Assembly (NCBI GenBank): GCA_036023115.1
Contig: JAYKKT010000089.1
Location: forward strand, 19,215,001 to 19,279,000
Source: Brasenia schreberi
Lineage: Eukaryota; Streptophyta; Magnoliopsida; Nymphaeales; Cabombaceae
DNA length: 64,000 nucleotides
Reading direction: 5' to 3'
This document shows, piece by piece, positions 17,701 to 28,542 of this stretch. The notes below the pieces were generated by a model. That model was not told the DNA's origin, ran no database searches, and saw only the letters and a list, made by a program, of their open reading frames with translations. The position numbers and the translations under genes are program-made. The stretch's first letter is position 1; the number at the start of each line of letters is the position of its first letter.

Positions 17701-17974
17701 CCTAAGTCTTTCTTTTTATCCCTTTATGGGCCACCTAGTTTGTGTGTTATGAATACTCCACTACATGGGCAAATTTGAGCAGGAATACGGGGCTTGCTTT
17801 GATGCAGTATGCGTCCTACCTCGTGGTATGGCGTAGATGCAATGCAAACTCATGCTACTCCAAAGGGAAAACCCGAAATGTAAAGACAATGCCGAAGGGA
17901 AATAACCAAAGGGAAATAACCGAAGGGAAATGACTTGTAATGTAAATGCCGAAGGGAAATATGTATATAGAGTA

Positions 17975-18600
17975 TGTATATGGGCCCTTAATCGGGTCTT
18001 GCAAATAAGAGCGAAGGCTCAATGTGCGTGAGTACTTGAATTGAAAGACTTACACACACGACATGAAATTAAACCCAAATATAACTTGTAGTATGGCCTT
18101 GATTAAGGTCTTGGGAATAAGAGCAAAAGCTCAATGTGTGTGAGTGCTTGAATTGAAGTACTACGCACACAACATGAAATTAAACCCAAATAGTATAACA
18201 CGACCCTTACTTGGGTCTTTTAAATAAGAGCGAAGGCTCAATGTGTGTGAGTGCTTGAATTGAAAGACTTACACACACGACATGAAATGAAAACCCAAAT
18301 AGTATAGGTCGGCCCTTACTTGGGTCTTTTAAATAAGAGCGAAGGCTCAATGTGTGTGAGTGCTTGAATTGAAAGACTTACACACACGACATGAAATGAA
18401 AACCCAAATAGTATAGGTCGGCCCTTACTTGGGTCTTTCAAATAAGAGCGAAGGCTCAATGTGTGTGAGTGCCTGAATTGAAAGACTTACACACACGACA
18501 TGAAATGAAAACCCAAATAGTATAGGTCGGCCCTTACTTGGGTCTTGCAAATAAGAGCGAAGGCTCAATGTGTGTGAGTGCTTGAATTGAAAGACAACAC
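17975..18600 (-). repeat. Tandem array in LTR A, six units of about 109 bp
   Basis: The core GAGC begins at 18009, 18121, 18228, 18337, 18446 and 18555 (steps 112, 107, 109, 109, 109). Each unit holds AAGAGCGAAGGCTCAATG, where GAGC and GCTC can pair, GTGTGTGAGTGCTTGAATTG and a CCCTTACTTGGGTCTT block whose AAG and CTT flank GGG. Units 3-6 are nearly identical, so part of the array expanded recently. Confidence 0.88.
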
Positions 18601-20836
18601 ACCCAACTTAAGCAAAACCCTACGAAAATTAAAGTATATATCTACACTTATGTATTAGGGGCTAATTAGGCCCGTGTGTGTTCAAAATCGTGCACAACTA
18701 AGAGAGTGCACGTGTGTGGGTGTGCCAAGCCACGTTATTACAAGCGGGGGGAGACTATGCTCCGTTATTACAACCCCGTATCGAATTGAATCTTAAGCAA
18801 GTATACAACTAAGGACCGAGTTAGGCACTTACTAATAGCTGGTCCGAAGAAGCCTTGCTTGAGCGTGGGCTTGGCCTTCGCCTTGGGCTACAAGAGGGAG
18901 CTCCGCGAGGTTGAACGGCAAGGGGAGGTGCTGGCCGGATGTCTTTGGTGCGCGGAAGAGGCGCCTTGAAGATGGTCGGCTGCTAAGGATGGGCTGGTTT
19001 TGGTGTGTTGGGCTAAGGGAGCCTAAGTAAGGTCACTAGGAAGAGTGTAGTGTTGGGGAGTATGCTACTAGGGGAAGGGAACTAGCTAGGGGAAGGATAT
19101 GGCTGGCGAGTGGCTGGCCAAATGAAAAGGTGACAGTCGGTTGGAGTGGGCGACTAGGAGCTTGGTGGTGGCGGGCTGCTAAGGTGGCTAGGAGTGGTGG
19201 AAGGGAAGGGAACTAGCTGGTGGGAATGGTGGTGGTGGTTATGGTGAGGTGATAGGGGCAGCTCTTAGGGAGTTGGATGGGGTAGCCGGCTGTAGCTAGG
19301 GTGGTTAGGTAGTGGCGGGTAGTTAGGGTGGTTATGGCCTGGCCGAGTGGGAATGGTGGCAGCAAGTGGAATGGCTGGTGTTAGGGTGATAGGGTAGTGG
19401 GTTAGGTGGCTGAGAGTGGAGAGGGAGTAAGGTGGAGGATACTAACCGAATGAGGGGAGGTGGTGGCGGATGGAAGGGGAGCAGCCGGGTGATTGGGATG
19501 TGCAGGATGGGATTCGACCGGTGTGGTGGTGGTGGTGGTGCTCGGATGGGAGGTAGTGGCGCAGGTGGTGGCGGGCTGTGGGGCAAGTGGAGCAAGGTTG
19601 GAGTCGGCTGGGCTGGAGAGTGGAGGACCCGACTGGTGGAAGGTGGAGCTTGAAGATGGGAAAGCCCCCCAAGGGGGGGGTTTATATAGGGCTGGGCTAG
19701 GTCAGTTAGGGCTGGTTTTAGGGTAGTGGTTAGGTGGTTTAGGTAGGATGGTGTGGTGATAAGGTGGGCTGCAAAGGGTAGGGCCAGATATTTTAAATAC
19801 AAGTGGTTTGGGTAGGTTGTGTGCTAGGGGTGGTTTAGGGAAATTAACCTAGGTTTAGGGAAGGATTAGGGAAGTGGGTTAGGTGATTAGGTTGGGATTA
19901 GGTCGGGATTAGGGAAGTGGGTTAGGTGATTAGGCTCAGATTAGGACGGGATTAGGGTAGAAGGCTAGGATTAGGTGTTTTTGGTTAGGTTTAGGTGAAA
20001 AAGCTCCCTTTGCATGGCCCATAGACCTTAACCATATCATGTTGGTGCAGCCCTAGGTTAGGTTTTGGCTAATTACAAGCTTAAACCCACTTAACTAGGC
20101 TAACCCACATGATTAACCCCAAACTTGACACACAAGTCAAGCTTAATTACAACCACACTTGATCTTATCCACTTTCCCACTCTCTCTCATGCCCATTATC
20201 CCACATGAAATTCAAGTGGGCCCCACCTCCATTTATGAGAAGGTGATGTGGGCCATGGATATGGATATTGGATTGGATTTTTGAATCCAAATCCAAATCT
20301 AAGTCCATACATGGGTTTGGATTAGGATTTGGATATATATGGTCCAGATCCGATCCAAACTGAACTCTGACTCCTTCGAGCTGTGTTTGAAACGAACGGT
20401 TTGTGCGGGGCCTGACAGCATCAGTACTCCGTCTTCGTTGGGTCTTCGCCAACATGATCGTCCGCCTGTGTTTTCGCCTTCTTGAGATGACTTCAAACAA
20501 TATTTTGATGATAACAGGGCCTTGGACGTTCGAGATCCTAAGGGTGTGGATTTGATACGAGAGTTGCTGTGCCGAGCTCGACATGTACTCCGGTTCTGGG
20601 CTCTTCTTAGCTTTCCTAGTCCTGTTTGGATTAGGCCAAGCTGCTTCGGGGTTTCGAAAACATGTTTAAAAAGGTTTTCAAAGCCATATTATATATTTTT
20701 GAAATATAAAGTTCAAAACATATATACAGGGTTTCCTGAAAGACTCCTAGGTTTCCAGACTCAAAATGGCCCTTTGGGGCTGCTTTTACAAAACCAGATG
20801 GATTTGAGAAATTCGTGGGATTTCTAGATGTTTATA

Positions 20837-20850
20837 GATGCCCCTCTTTG
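20837..20850 (-). other. Polypurine tract of element A
   Basis: CAAAGAGGGGCATC on the minus strand, immediately ahead of the 3' LTR. The same sequence precedes the LTR starts at 27078 and 34795, and a one-change version precedes 58854. It would prime plus-strand DNA synthesis. Confidence 0.75.
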
Positions 20851-21977
20851 GCCTTGTCCAAATCGATTTGGATAAGGGCAAAGATGACAAACACCCCTTT
20901 CAATGTCTTCCTAGATCTAGCCACGAAGAATATGGGATCGTCTCAATTTTTAGCAAAATCTCAATTTACAAACTCTGGTAGGAGGAGATATCACGCTAAA
21001 GGGTTATATTATGGAATCTGGTCCTAAAATGGGATCATGTTTATGCAAATGCAGATGACATGGGTATGGTGCCAAGAGTGGCGACCTCCTAGAGACCAGA
21101 TGTGGTCGAACTCTAGAGACTTATAAGGCCTACTGCTCCAAGTGAGCAAAATCCTATGTTGTTTGATGTTTGACTTTTCAAAATTTATTTACAAAACTAT
21201 TTACAAAAGGGACAACTGTCTTGAGTCTCGGTCCTAAGGATCTCGAGCTCTTCGTGTTTGCCCTTGTTTGAGTCTTAACACTCGCTTATCTAGCGGAGGT
21301 TTTATAAGAAAATAAGCTGTATTTCAAATTCCTATGCCTTACTCGAAACGTCGAATTCTCAAACAAGATGAAATTCAAGTAAGTAAATCCTATTTTTACT
21401 TTAGGATTCCTCGAAATGAACCATGTTTTAGCTTGGGATAAGCCAGGGATGGGAAAGAGATACCACGGTCCCTTCTGAAGCGTCCCGTGGTTTAAGGCAT
21501 AGAAGGCGGAAAACTGCTCTTTTTGAGCTCTTTTGCTTCTTTTTCCTTTTTTTCATCGAGGGTCTCCCTTTGGGAGTATTTTTCTTTAATCACTCTTTTT
21601 CACAAGCGAATTGATTTTTCTTTTGAATTCTGGTTTCTTTCTTTTGGAAAGAGACTTTGAATGGGAAATTCCCTTTGTTTGGGCCGTTGTTTTCCTTTTG
21701 GAAGTAGAAGAGAAGAGGGGAGGACTTATCCCAAGCCTACACTCGATCCATTCCAGATCAGCCTATTTAGAAATAGCACGTACTACTTGCAAGTATCTTG
21801 CTATGTTGAACTAGGCCTTTCTTTGTAAGAAGAAGGGTTTTAAAATGTAACCACGATTTTGAAGACTCCACTCTTTCACAAGTGCGAATTCTCTCACGAT
21901 TTTGCCTTTGCACCTTATTCTCATGTCTCAGGGCAGCTATCCCTAAAATTTTCGAAAATTGGAATTTAATCCAAATC
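20851..21977 (-). other. Element A 3' non-coding region
   Basis: About 1.1 kb between the integrase stop and the polypurine tract with no supported ORF. It is homologous to 33600-34780 (D, plus strand), 43967-44880 (B) and 58870-60044 (E). It includes a conserved hairpin (21462-21491) and a run of TTTTTCCTTT/GGAAAGAGA-type pyrimidine and purine patches. Confidence 0.6.
21462..21491 (-). other. Conserved 3'-region hairpin of element A
   Basis: ACCACGG (21462-21468) pairs with CCGTGGT (21485-21491) around a 16-nt loop that includes CCTTCTGAAG. Counterparts are at 34058-34087, 44386-44414 and 59501-59530, with the stem kept or G-U paired. Confidence 0.55.
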
Positions 21978-22832
21978 CTACACATAATACTTCTTTAAGT
22001 ATTGAATATTGATAGGATCTGCTAAATTCCTACCTTCTACATCGATCAACCAATACGAATTGTTCGTAGTGGTTGCTCGTACAACATAGGGTCCATCCCA
22101 GTTGGGGCGCCACTTTCCTAAGGGGTGTGGGCCACAATGATGGATGGTTTTTAAGACCAGATCTCCCACTTCAAAGTGGCGAGGTCTTATGTGTTTGCTA
22201 TAATGTCGGGCTATCCTTTGCCGGTATGCACGAGCATGATCCATGGCGAGGAGTCGCCTCTCATCTAGCAAATCTAGTTCGGCCATCCTAGCATGCTGAA
22301 GCGTCTCTAGGGGGAGGTCAAGTGCAATGGATGTATGGAATGAATGCAGTTGAGTGTGAATGGGAAGAATGGCGTTTGTGCCATAGACCAATTCGAATGG
22401 TGTGGCATTCGTGGGAGTTCGGATGGAAGTCCTATAAGCCCATAAGGCTTCATCCAGCTTCTCGTGCCACGTCCTACCCTTCTTTAAAGTCTTCTCAATT
22501 ATGCTAATGAGAGTCTTGTTTGTGGCTTCGGCTTGGCCGTTGCCTTGAGGGTAGTAGGGCGAAGAGAAGTGGTGAGTTATGCCATACGTGTTGCACAACT
22601 TAACCATCTGCTCGTTCTTGAATGGGGTGCCATTGTCAGACACAAGGTCTCGTGGAACCCCAAATCGAGCCAAGATATTCCTCCGGATGAAAGCCATCAC
22701 ATGTTGCCCCATCACATTGGTTAGGGAAATGGCTTCCACCCACTTGGAGAAATACTCCGTGGCTGCTAAAATAAATCGATGCCCATTCGAGGCCGTTGGA
22801 AATATTGGGCCTACGATGTCAAACGCCCACAT
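21978..22832 (-). pseudogene. Element A integrase, catalytic core and C-terminus
   Basis: 284 open residues with the three DDE residues in context: FDIVGP near residue 4, VSDNGTPF near 63 and GQAEATNKT near 98. After the core come the HEKLDEALWAYRTS segment, LVYGTNAILPIH, and a C-terminal KWRPNWDGPYVV ... WLIDVEGRNLADPINIQYLK tail. No chromodomain is visible. The frame is separated from the zinc-binding half by one stop at about 22843 in the SPWPF motif (a Trp codon changed to TAG), so the integrase is not made as one chain. Confidence 0.9.
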
Positions 22833-22841
22833 GGTGAATGG

Positions 22842-23720
22842 CTAGGGGCTGACCACGGAATGCAATGCAGATGATGGGATATGAATGGCGTGTCCATGCA
22901 CTTGACATGGATGACACTTCCTAACATGATCGTGACAATCCTTCTTTAGGGTGGACCAAAAATAGCCCCCTCTAAGTATTTTCATTGCCATCATGTTGGC
23001 ATTAACATGACCTCCACATTCTCCATCGTGGAATTCGTGCATCACTATCCTAGCCTCCTCTAGGTCGATACACCTAAGCAAGATGCTGGTAAAACTTTTT
23101 TTGTATAAAACCCCACCCAGAATGGTGTATCGGGTCGAAATCTTACGAATGATTGCCTTATCTTTGGATGTGGCATCCTCGGCGAATCTCCCATTTTCTA
23201 AAAACTGTTTGATGTCATAAAACCAGGGTTTTTCAATAGACTCTGGGTTGTTTTGGCAAATATCCAAGTCGTGTGTGGATGGGTGGGGCGCATGCCATAT
23301 TTCTAAAGATCTGGTCCCTAAAATGGGATCGACCTTCAGGGCTGAACCCAAGGAGGAGAGGGCATCAGCGATGCCATTGTCCTCTCTTACTACGTGTGTG
23401 AGTTTACACGATTGGAAGGACTGGACCAATCGAGTGGCCAACTCGTGATATGGAAGTAGTTTCTCATTCCGTAGTTGCCAATTTTTTAAAACCTGGTTTA
23501 TAACAAGGAGCGAATCTCCAAATACCTCGATGCATGATGCCCCTAGAGTTTTCGAAATCCTTAAGCCTTGTATGAGTGCTTCATACTCAGCTACGTTGTT
23601 GGAACATTCGAAATCTAAGCGGACTGCTATGAGAATCTCGCCCTTTTCAGGGGAGATTAGGATGACCCCAGCACCAGCCCCTCGTTGGTTTCGTGCCCCA
23701 TCGAAGTGCATCTTCCACAC
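22842..23720 (-). pseudogene. Element A archaeal-type RNase H plus integrase zinc finger
   Basis: 292 residues. Residues 1-130 form a second RNase H with acidic residues in MHFDGARNQRG, NNVAEYEALIQGL, VFGDSLLVINQ and NGIADALSSL. This extra RNase H after the gypsy RNase H is the known mark of the Tat lineage. Residues about 220-280 carry the integrase HHCC finger (HEFHDGECGGH and KCHPCQVHG). A stop just before the first codon (where C has Gln) cuts it from the gypsy RNase H. Confidence 0.88.
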
Positions 23721-24146
23721 TTAGTTTTCGAAATTGTTTGCCAAAATATGGTTTTGAAAATGGTTTTGCAACATGCCTTCATCAGGCATTTCAACAAGAG
23801 TGGGATATGCGTCCTCTAAGGGGAACTCAGCCACGTAGTCTGCTAGGGCTTGCCCCTTAATGGAGATCTGGTGATGGTATTTCAGATCATACTCCATTAA
23901 CAGGAGTTGCCATTTTCCCAATCTACCCGTGAGAATGGGTTTTTCGAACAAGTGCTTGATTGGATCAAGCTTGGACACTATCCAGATCTCATGATCTAGG
24001 AAATAGTGTCTGAATTTCTGGCAGGCATAGACTAGGGCCAAGCACGTCTTCTCCATGGCTTGATAATTTCGTTCATAAGCCAAGATAGTTTTCGAAATGT
24101 AGTAGATGGCATACTCCTTATGGGTGTCATCCTCGTATTGAGCCAA
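23721..24146 (-). pseudogene. Element A gypsy RNase H
   Basis: 141 residues starting within AQYEDD and continuing EYAIYYISKT, ERNYQAMEKTCLALV and the connection segment HYFLDHEIWIVSKLDPIKHL, then LMEYDLKYHH and GQALADYVAEFPL. The catalytic aspartate expected in the first strand is absent (the region reads LYISVHANALGA just upstream), in line with a degenerate gypsy RNase H backed by the second RNase H. A stop precedes AQYEDD. Confidence 0.82.
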
Positions 24147-25742
24147 CTAGGCTCCTAAAGCATTTGCATGCACGGAGATGTATAGTAAAAGCGGTTTTCC
24201 TTGCTTTGGAGGGTTTAAAACGGGGGGATTAACCAAGTACGCCTTCAGTCTTTCGAAGGACTTCTGGCATTCATCATCCCATAAGAATTTCGTGCCCTTC
24301 CTCAACAGTTTGTTGAAGGGTTCGCATCTGGTCGCCAGATTCGATATGAATCGACAAACGGATTGGAAACGACCTTAGAGGCTACGGATTTGGGTGACAT
24401 TGGAGGGTGGAGCCATGTCTATGATGGTTCGACACTTAGAGGGGTTGACTTCTATTCCCCTTTGGCTCACCATAAAGCCTAGAAGTTTTCCTGATTCTAC
24501 CCCGAACACACATTTTTGAGGGTTTAGCTTTACTTTGTAAAGCCTAAGCCTTTCGAAAATCTTTTGTAAACATTCGATATGGGTGTATCAGGTTTTGGAT
24601 TTTGCCAAGAGATTATCTACATACACTTCTACGTGCTCATGAATCTGATCATGGAAGATCGTGGTCATGGCTCGTTGGTATGTTGCACCGATATTTTTCA
24701 AACCAAAGGGCATGACTGTATAGCAGTACGTGCCTCATGGGGTTGTGAAGGCGGTCTTACCCTGATCTCGTGGACTTAGTTTGATTTGATTATAGCATGA
24801 ATAGCCATCCATAAATGAAAACATTTCATGATTTGCAGTACTATCGACTATCAAATCTATGTTGGGTAAAGGATAATTATCCTTTGGAGTGGCTTTATTC
24901 AGGTTTCTGAAATCGATGCATATTCGAATTTTCCCATTGGTTTTTCGAACTACAACGATGTTTGACAACCAATTAGAATACGCAATGGGTTTTATAAATC
25001 CGGCTTTTAGCAGATCTTCTAAACCCTCTTTGACTTGCGTGTGTACATTCTGGTGTATTTTCCTAAGCTTCTTCTTTACGGGTTTTACACCTACATCTAA
25101 GGGAAGACGATGCTCGACAATGCTAGGGTGTATGCCCGGCATGTCTTCATACGTCCATGCAAACACATCTAAATAGGTTCGTAGAAATGCTAACCTTTTA
25201 GTTTCATGCAAGCAAGCGCCTATTTTGATGGATTTGGGATTGGAATCATCCCCTAGGTTCACCTCTATGAAATCTCCTCCTACTGATTGGGAAGGTCTTT
25301 CAAAATCGAGAATCTTATGAAATTCTGGGAGCTCAGAAGTGGGATCTTCCTTAAGGGGATCCACTTCTGGGCTTTGATCATTTTCGTGGGCTATAGACCA
25401 AAGGGAATTTGATGCGCGGTTTTCAAAAGGACCTGGTTTTGTACTTGGATTTTCAAGTGATTTCGAAATTTTTGGTCTGGCTATGCAGACGACGTTTCTT
25501 TCAAAATCCTTTTCTTTTGCCAAAGTCCTACTAGGAGTAGTTATGTACAAAATCTTTTTGGTATTTTCCAAATTTTCGATTTTTTTGGGTTTTTGTAAAA
25601 CAAGAACTTTAGGAACTATACAAAGCATTCTATTTTCGAGTTTTTGTTTTTCCATTGCTGTTGGTTTTTCTTGTTTTTCGATTTTTTTGATTTTAAGCTT
25701 TTCAAATGTTTTTGTATTTTTAGAAAATTGATCTTCCGTCAT
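24147..25742 (-). pseudogene. Element A reverse transcriptase with N-terminal linker
   Basis: Open from 25742 to 24735 (335 residues): a Lys/Glu-rich linker (1-110), PTSELPEFHKILDF, VFAWTYEDMPGI, then RT fingers and palm with FIKPIAYSNWLSNIVVV, RICIDFRNLNKATPKD and FSFMDGYSCYNQI. It stops at FTTP where the homologues have Trp (TGA). The rest of the RT continues to 24147 with further stops; the catalytic box near 24620 reads YVDN, not YVDD, so the second aspartate is lost. Most of the stops fit C-to-T or G-to-A changes. Confidence 0.88.
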
Positions 25743-26460
25743 ACCTACAAAGGGAAAACACTACGGGTTAGACTTGGAATAGGAGATCTAAATCATAGGT
25801 CTCTTCTAAGACAGGTTCCGGGGCACCCTTGACCCAGGTGGTCACAGGGGGTGGCTCCGGCGGTATTCGGGGAGTATAGCCGATCCCAGATCGGCTTGGA
25901 TTGGCCCTAGGAAGGATGGGCTCTAAGAGACCCTGGTTCTGTGCCCCTAGACTCTTGTAGGGCGTGTAGCCTATGTTCAACAATATATTCTATGACTTTT
26001 TGTTTTTTAAAAAGTTTTGGTATAAGTCGTGGTCCTGGAACATGCAGTCGTCCATATTGTGCTCATATGGCCTTTTGTCCAGGGGCTTTGGAAATAGGGA
26101 ATGCTTGGGTTTTCCTAGAAGGGTTAAGATCGGGAGGGGGGCGGCCCCTTCACACATACTACCTTCCTAGGGTTGTTTAACACGAGCCGAGGTGGCTCGA
26201 CCATAATTTACCCCAGGTTAGCCTCATGGGCTTGGGAGCTCGATAAACAAGGGGAGTTTATTATCCCCTGAAGCTGTGGGTGACTCTTACCTAGGATCAC
26301 TACGACGTGGTCCCTAAAAGGAATCTTGACACACCTGTGGAAGGTGGATGGCACAGCACCCAAGCTGTGTATCCAGGGTCTTCCCAGCAACAGGTTATAA
26401 TGGGGGTGGATGTCCAAGACATGGAACACCCCCGTATGTTCCAAGACATGGAACACCAAG
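25743..26460 (-). pseudogene. Element A protease end and Gly-rich linker, 5'-truncated
   Basis: Reading from the right, LDIHPHYNLLLGRPWIHSLG (about 26400-26340) is the C-terminal part of the Tat-type aspartic protease. Then after a break comes IGYTPYKSLGAQNQG (25983-25930), resembling the G-patch-like motif of these polyproteins, and YTPRIPPEPPP. Upstream of about 26460 the protease active site and gag are missing, replaced by LTR-derived sequence. A 16-bp word (TGTTCCATGTCTTGGA, minus strand) is duplicated at the break. Confidence 0.7.
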
Positions 26461-27077
26461 TGCAGGTACAGCCGTAGTCCTCCTTTGTTGCAGCCGTGTA
26501 AGGGTGCGGTTCGGTTAATGGGGCTCACCTTGGTTGCAGCCACTCCTCCACTTGGTGCAGCCTTCTCCCCTAGGTCGAGCCACCTTGGTTGGTGGCCGTG
26601 CAAGGGTGTGGTTCGGTCAAAGGGGCTCACCTTGGTTGCAGCCACTCCTCCACTTGGTGCAGCCTTCTCCCCTAGGTCGAGCCACCTTGGTTGCAGCCCA
26701 CCCTTAGTCACGCTACCTTGGTTGCAGCCCATAGGCCCAAATCGAACCACTTTGGTTGCAGCACACCCCCTAGGTCAAGCCCACAAGGTCAAGCCCACCT
26801 TTATTAACTTTTATGCTCCACCCCTTGACTTGAACTCCACGTGAATTGGCTTGAGCTCCACTCCTCCTCTGTCCTCCTTTCCAAAATGTCCAAGGGAATT
26901 CACGTGATGGACCTGGATCTAGATCTTTTGGTACAGATCCAATCAAACTTTTTCTTTTTGAGTCCTTTTTTTGGTGCATGAAACGGATGGTTTTCGAGCA
27001 AGCTCCTGTTCCAAAATACATATTTTGGTGCATGACATTATCCAAATACATTTGGATCAATGCTAAAGAGGGGCATC
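26460..27077. repeat. Mosaic of LTR fragments, including a 102-bp tandem duplication
   Basis: 26497-26598 and 26599-26700 are two 102-bp units built on CACCTTGGTTGCAGCC and CCCTAGGTCGAGCCACC words. 26755-27028 matches the U3 region of minus-oriented LTRs (G-box in ATTCACGTGAT at 26911, then GATCCAATC). 27029-27077 is the extreme 3' end of a plus-oriented element, ending in the polypurine tract AAAGAGGGGCATC (27065-27077). Confidence 0.6.
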
Positions 27078-27485
27078 TGTAAACACCCAAAATTTTCATG
27101 TTTTTCAAAACTACTGAATTCCAAAAAGCCAGCTTGAGATCAAATCGAGAAAAGAAGGAAGGCCCAAGCCTGTTCGGAGGAAAGTCACATTAAAGATCAA
27201 ACCCTGTGCCCATATCAAAGCAAGTTCAACCTCAAAAAGGCAAAATGAAACCAAGACCCTGATGAAGCCATCATAAATCAATGGTCGGGCCTGTCAAAAC
27301 GAAAATCAGAGTCCGATAGAAAATCCGAGATTGACCTTATCAAAAACAAGCCCGAGACGGGATCAGACGGATAAAATCAAACATAAAAAAATCCTAAAAA
27401 GTAAGACATCGGTTAATGTCCTCATCAAAAACATGTCCTAAAATCGAGTTTGCTAAACTTGGGAGTGGAAATTTTCATGTTTACA
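27078..27485 (+). mobile_element. Internally deleted 5' LTR of element D (408 bp)
   Basis: Begins TGTAAACACCCAAAATTTTC and ends TTTTCATGTTTACA, followed by a primer-binding-like site, so both LTR tips are present. The middle of the roughly 3-kb LTR (TATA region, tandem array, U5 stems) is absent. It is preceded by a polypurine tract, which normally marks a 3' LTR, so it separates internal sequences on both sides. Confidence 0.72.
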
Positions 27486-27489
27486 GGAT

Positions 27490-27507
27490 TGGCATGCCCA
27501 GTGGGAG
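27490..27507 (+). other. Primer binding site-like sequence of element D
   Basis: TGGCATGCCCAGTGGGAG, four bases after the LTR end. It matches 14961-14978 at 15 of 18 positions. The matching tRNA was not identified. Confidence 0.65.
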
Positions 27508-27603
27508 CCAAGTCTTAAGTGAACTTCAAATAAAAAAAGTAAAACTTCAAAACTTTCAAAAAATGTATTTTTAAAACTTGTGCACCAAAATTTTTTTAAG
27601 AAA

Positions 27604-28372
27604 TGGATGAAGAGCCAAGGAAAGCCTTGTCGAATAACTCAAAGCATTTTTTCAAAACATGTAAAGCCCAAGAAGAGCTAGCTGCTATCAAATAAATTTT
27701 TAAAAAGATGGACGCTTTAAGCCATGAGCTTAAGACACATCGAACACATAGCAGCTCATCTCGGGCACATAGAGATCATGAAAGGAAAACCGATCCTAAA
27801 CTCGACGAGGGATATTAGGCTAAAGATGAAACCCAAAGGCGGATAAAATCATCCATTCCCAAGCCTCCAAGCACTCTAACCTCAAAAGAAAAACTAAAAA
27901 AAGATTTTTCTACTTCAAAAACTCAAAAAAAATTGGAAAATTTCCAAAAAGAGAAAAAAATTGAAAAACAAAACTTTGAAAATTTGAAAGCTAGAAAGGA
28001 AGTTCTTGAATCAGGGCACACAAACATAGTGGGACACAAAATCCACACCCCACGAAAGGACGAGAGTCACAAAAAGGTAGGATTCGAAAGGGAATGCCTC
28101 GAAAAGCAAAGGGAGCTCAAAATAGAGTCACCCGGAGACAAGGCCTGCTCTCACCATGAAAAGGTAGACAAGCCGGAAAGAGGTATGCCTGAAACTCATC
28201 CTCCTCTAAACTCTCCTCTCGATATAGGGTCATTGGATGCATTGAATCACACTCATGCACTCACAAACCCACAAAATGTGCCCGAAAATAAGGATTTTCA
28301 AAGTGCGCCAAATATCTCGCACCACAAAAATAATTTTAAAAATAAAAACAAAATAAAGTTCAAAATATGGTA
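27604..28372 (+). pseudogene. Element D gag/linker remnant
   Basis: After MDEEPRKALSNNSKHFFK (27604) the frame breaks. A 146-residue open stretch at 27933-28373 is rich in Lys and Glu with ENFQKEKKIEK and similar coiled-coil-like runs, matching in style the linker ahead of RT in A and E. It contains no zinc knuckle. It is too degenerate to assign domain limits. Confidence 0.5.
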
Positions 28373-28542
28373 GATCCTAAGGTATGCATCAACATCCTAG
28401 GAATCCCTACCATGAATGAACCCACTTCCACAAAACTTCCAAAAACCCTCAAGGGACCGAGCATGGCTTCACTTGAAAAACATAACTCCCAACCAAGGGT
28501 ATATACCCATGATATAGATGATTCAATGATATAGATGATTGA

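Larger units (their letters stand above)
17372..20836 (-). mobile_element. 3' LTR of element A (Tat-like Ty3/gypsy), 3,465 bp
   Basis: Minus orientation. It starts at 20836 (TATAAACATC, a TG-to-TA change at the tip) directly after the polypurine tract and ends CGTCTACA at 17372. From start to end it holds GATCC/AAATCC repeats (about 20250-20350), a degenerate CCTAA-rich tract (about 19720-20000), a TATA box (TATATAAA at 19681-19688), a C-rich strand-asymmetric tract (19000-19680), a block CGTTATTACAACCCCGTAT (about 18760), the roughly 109-bp tandem array (17975-18600), a paired G-box (17683-17700) and the U5 structured segment (17468-17579). Confidence 0.82.

Noticed and set aside
17742..17933. 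Plus-strand ORF with NNQREITEGK end
   Set aside because: Falls in the LTR where AACCRAAGGGAAAT words are repeated; opposite to LTR orientation and not kept elsewhere.
17372..18600. The direct repeats with spacer-like segments as a CRISPR array
   Set aside because: Units are 107-112 bp with no unique spacers, inside a plant LTR; an ordinary tandem array.
19432..19726. Gly-rich and Val-rich ORFs in LTR A
   Set aside because: Produced by the G-rich strand asymmetry of the LTR; not conserved between LTRs.
17367..20841. LTR A as another solo LTR
   Set aside because: It is followed by a polypurine tract and by pol sequence in the matching orientation, so it is the 3' LTR of element A; no matching GCTTG flank was found.
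22073..22845. Plus-strand ORFs across the element A integrase
   Set aside because: Antisense shadows of the conserved integrase frame.
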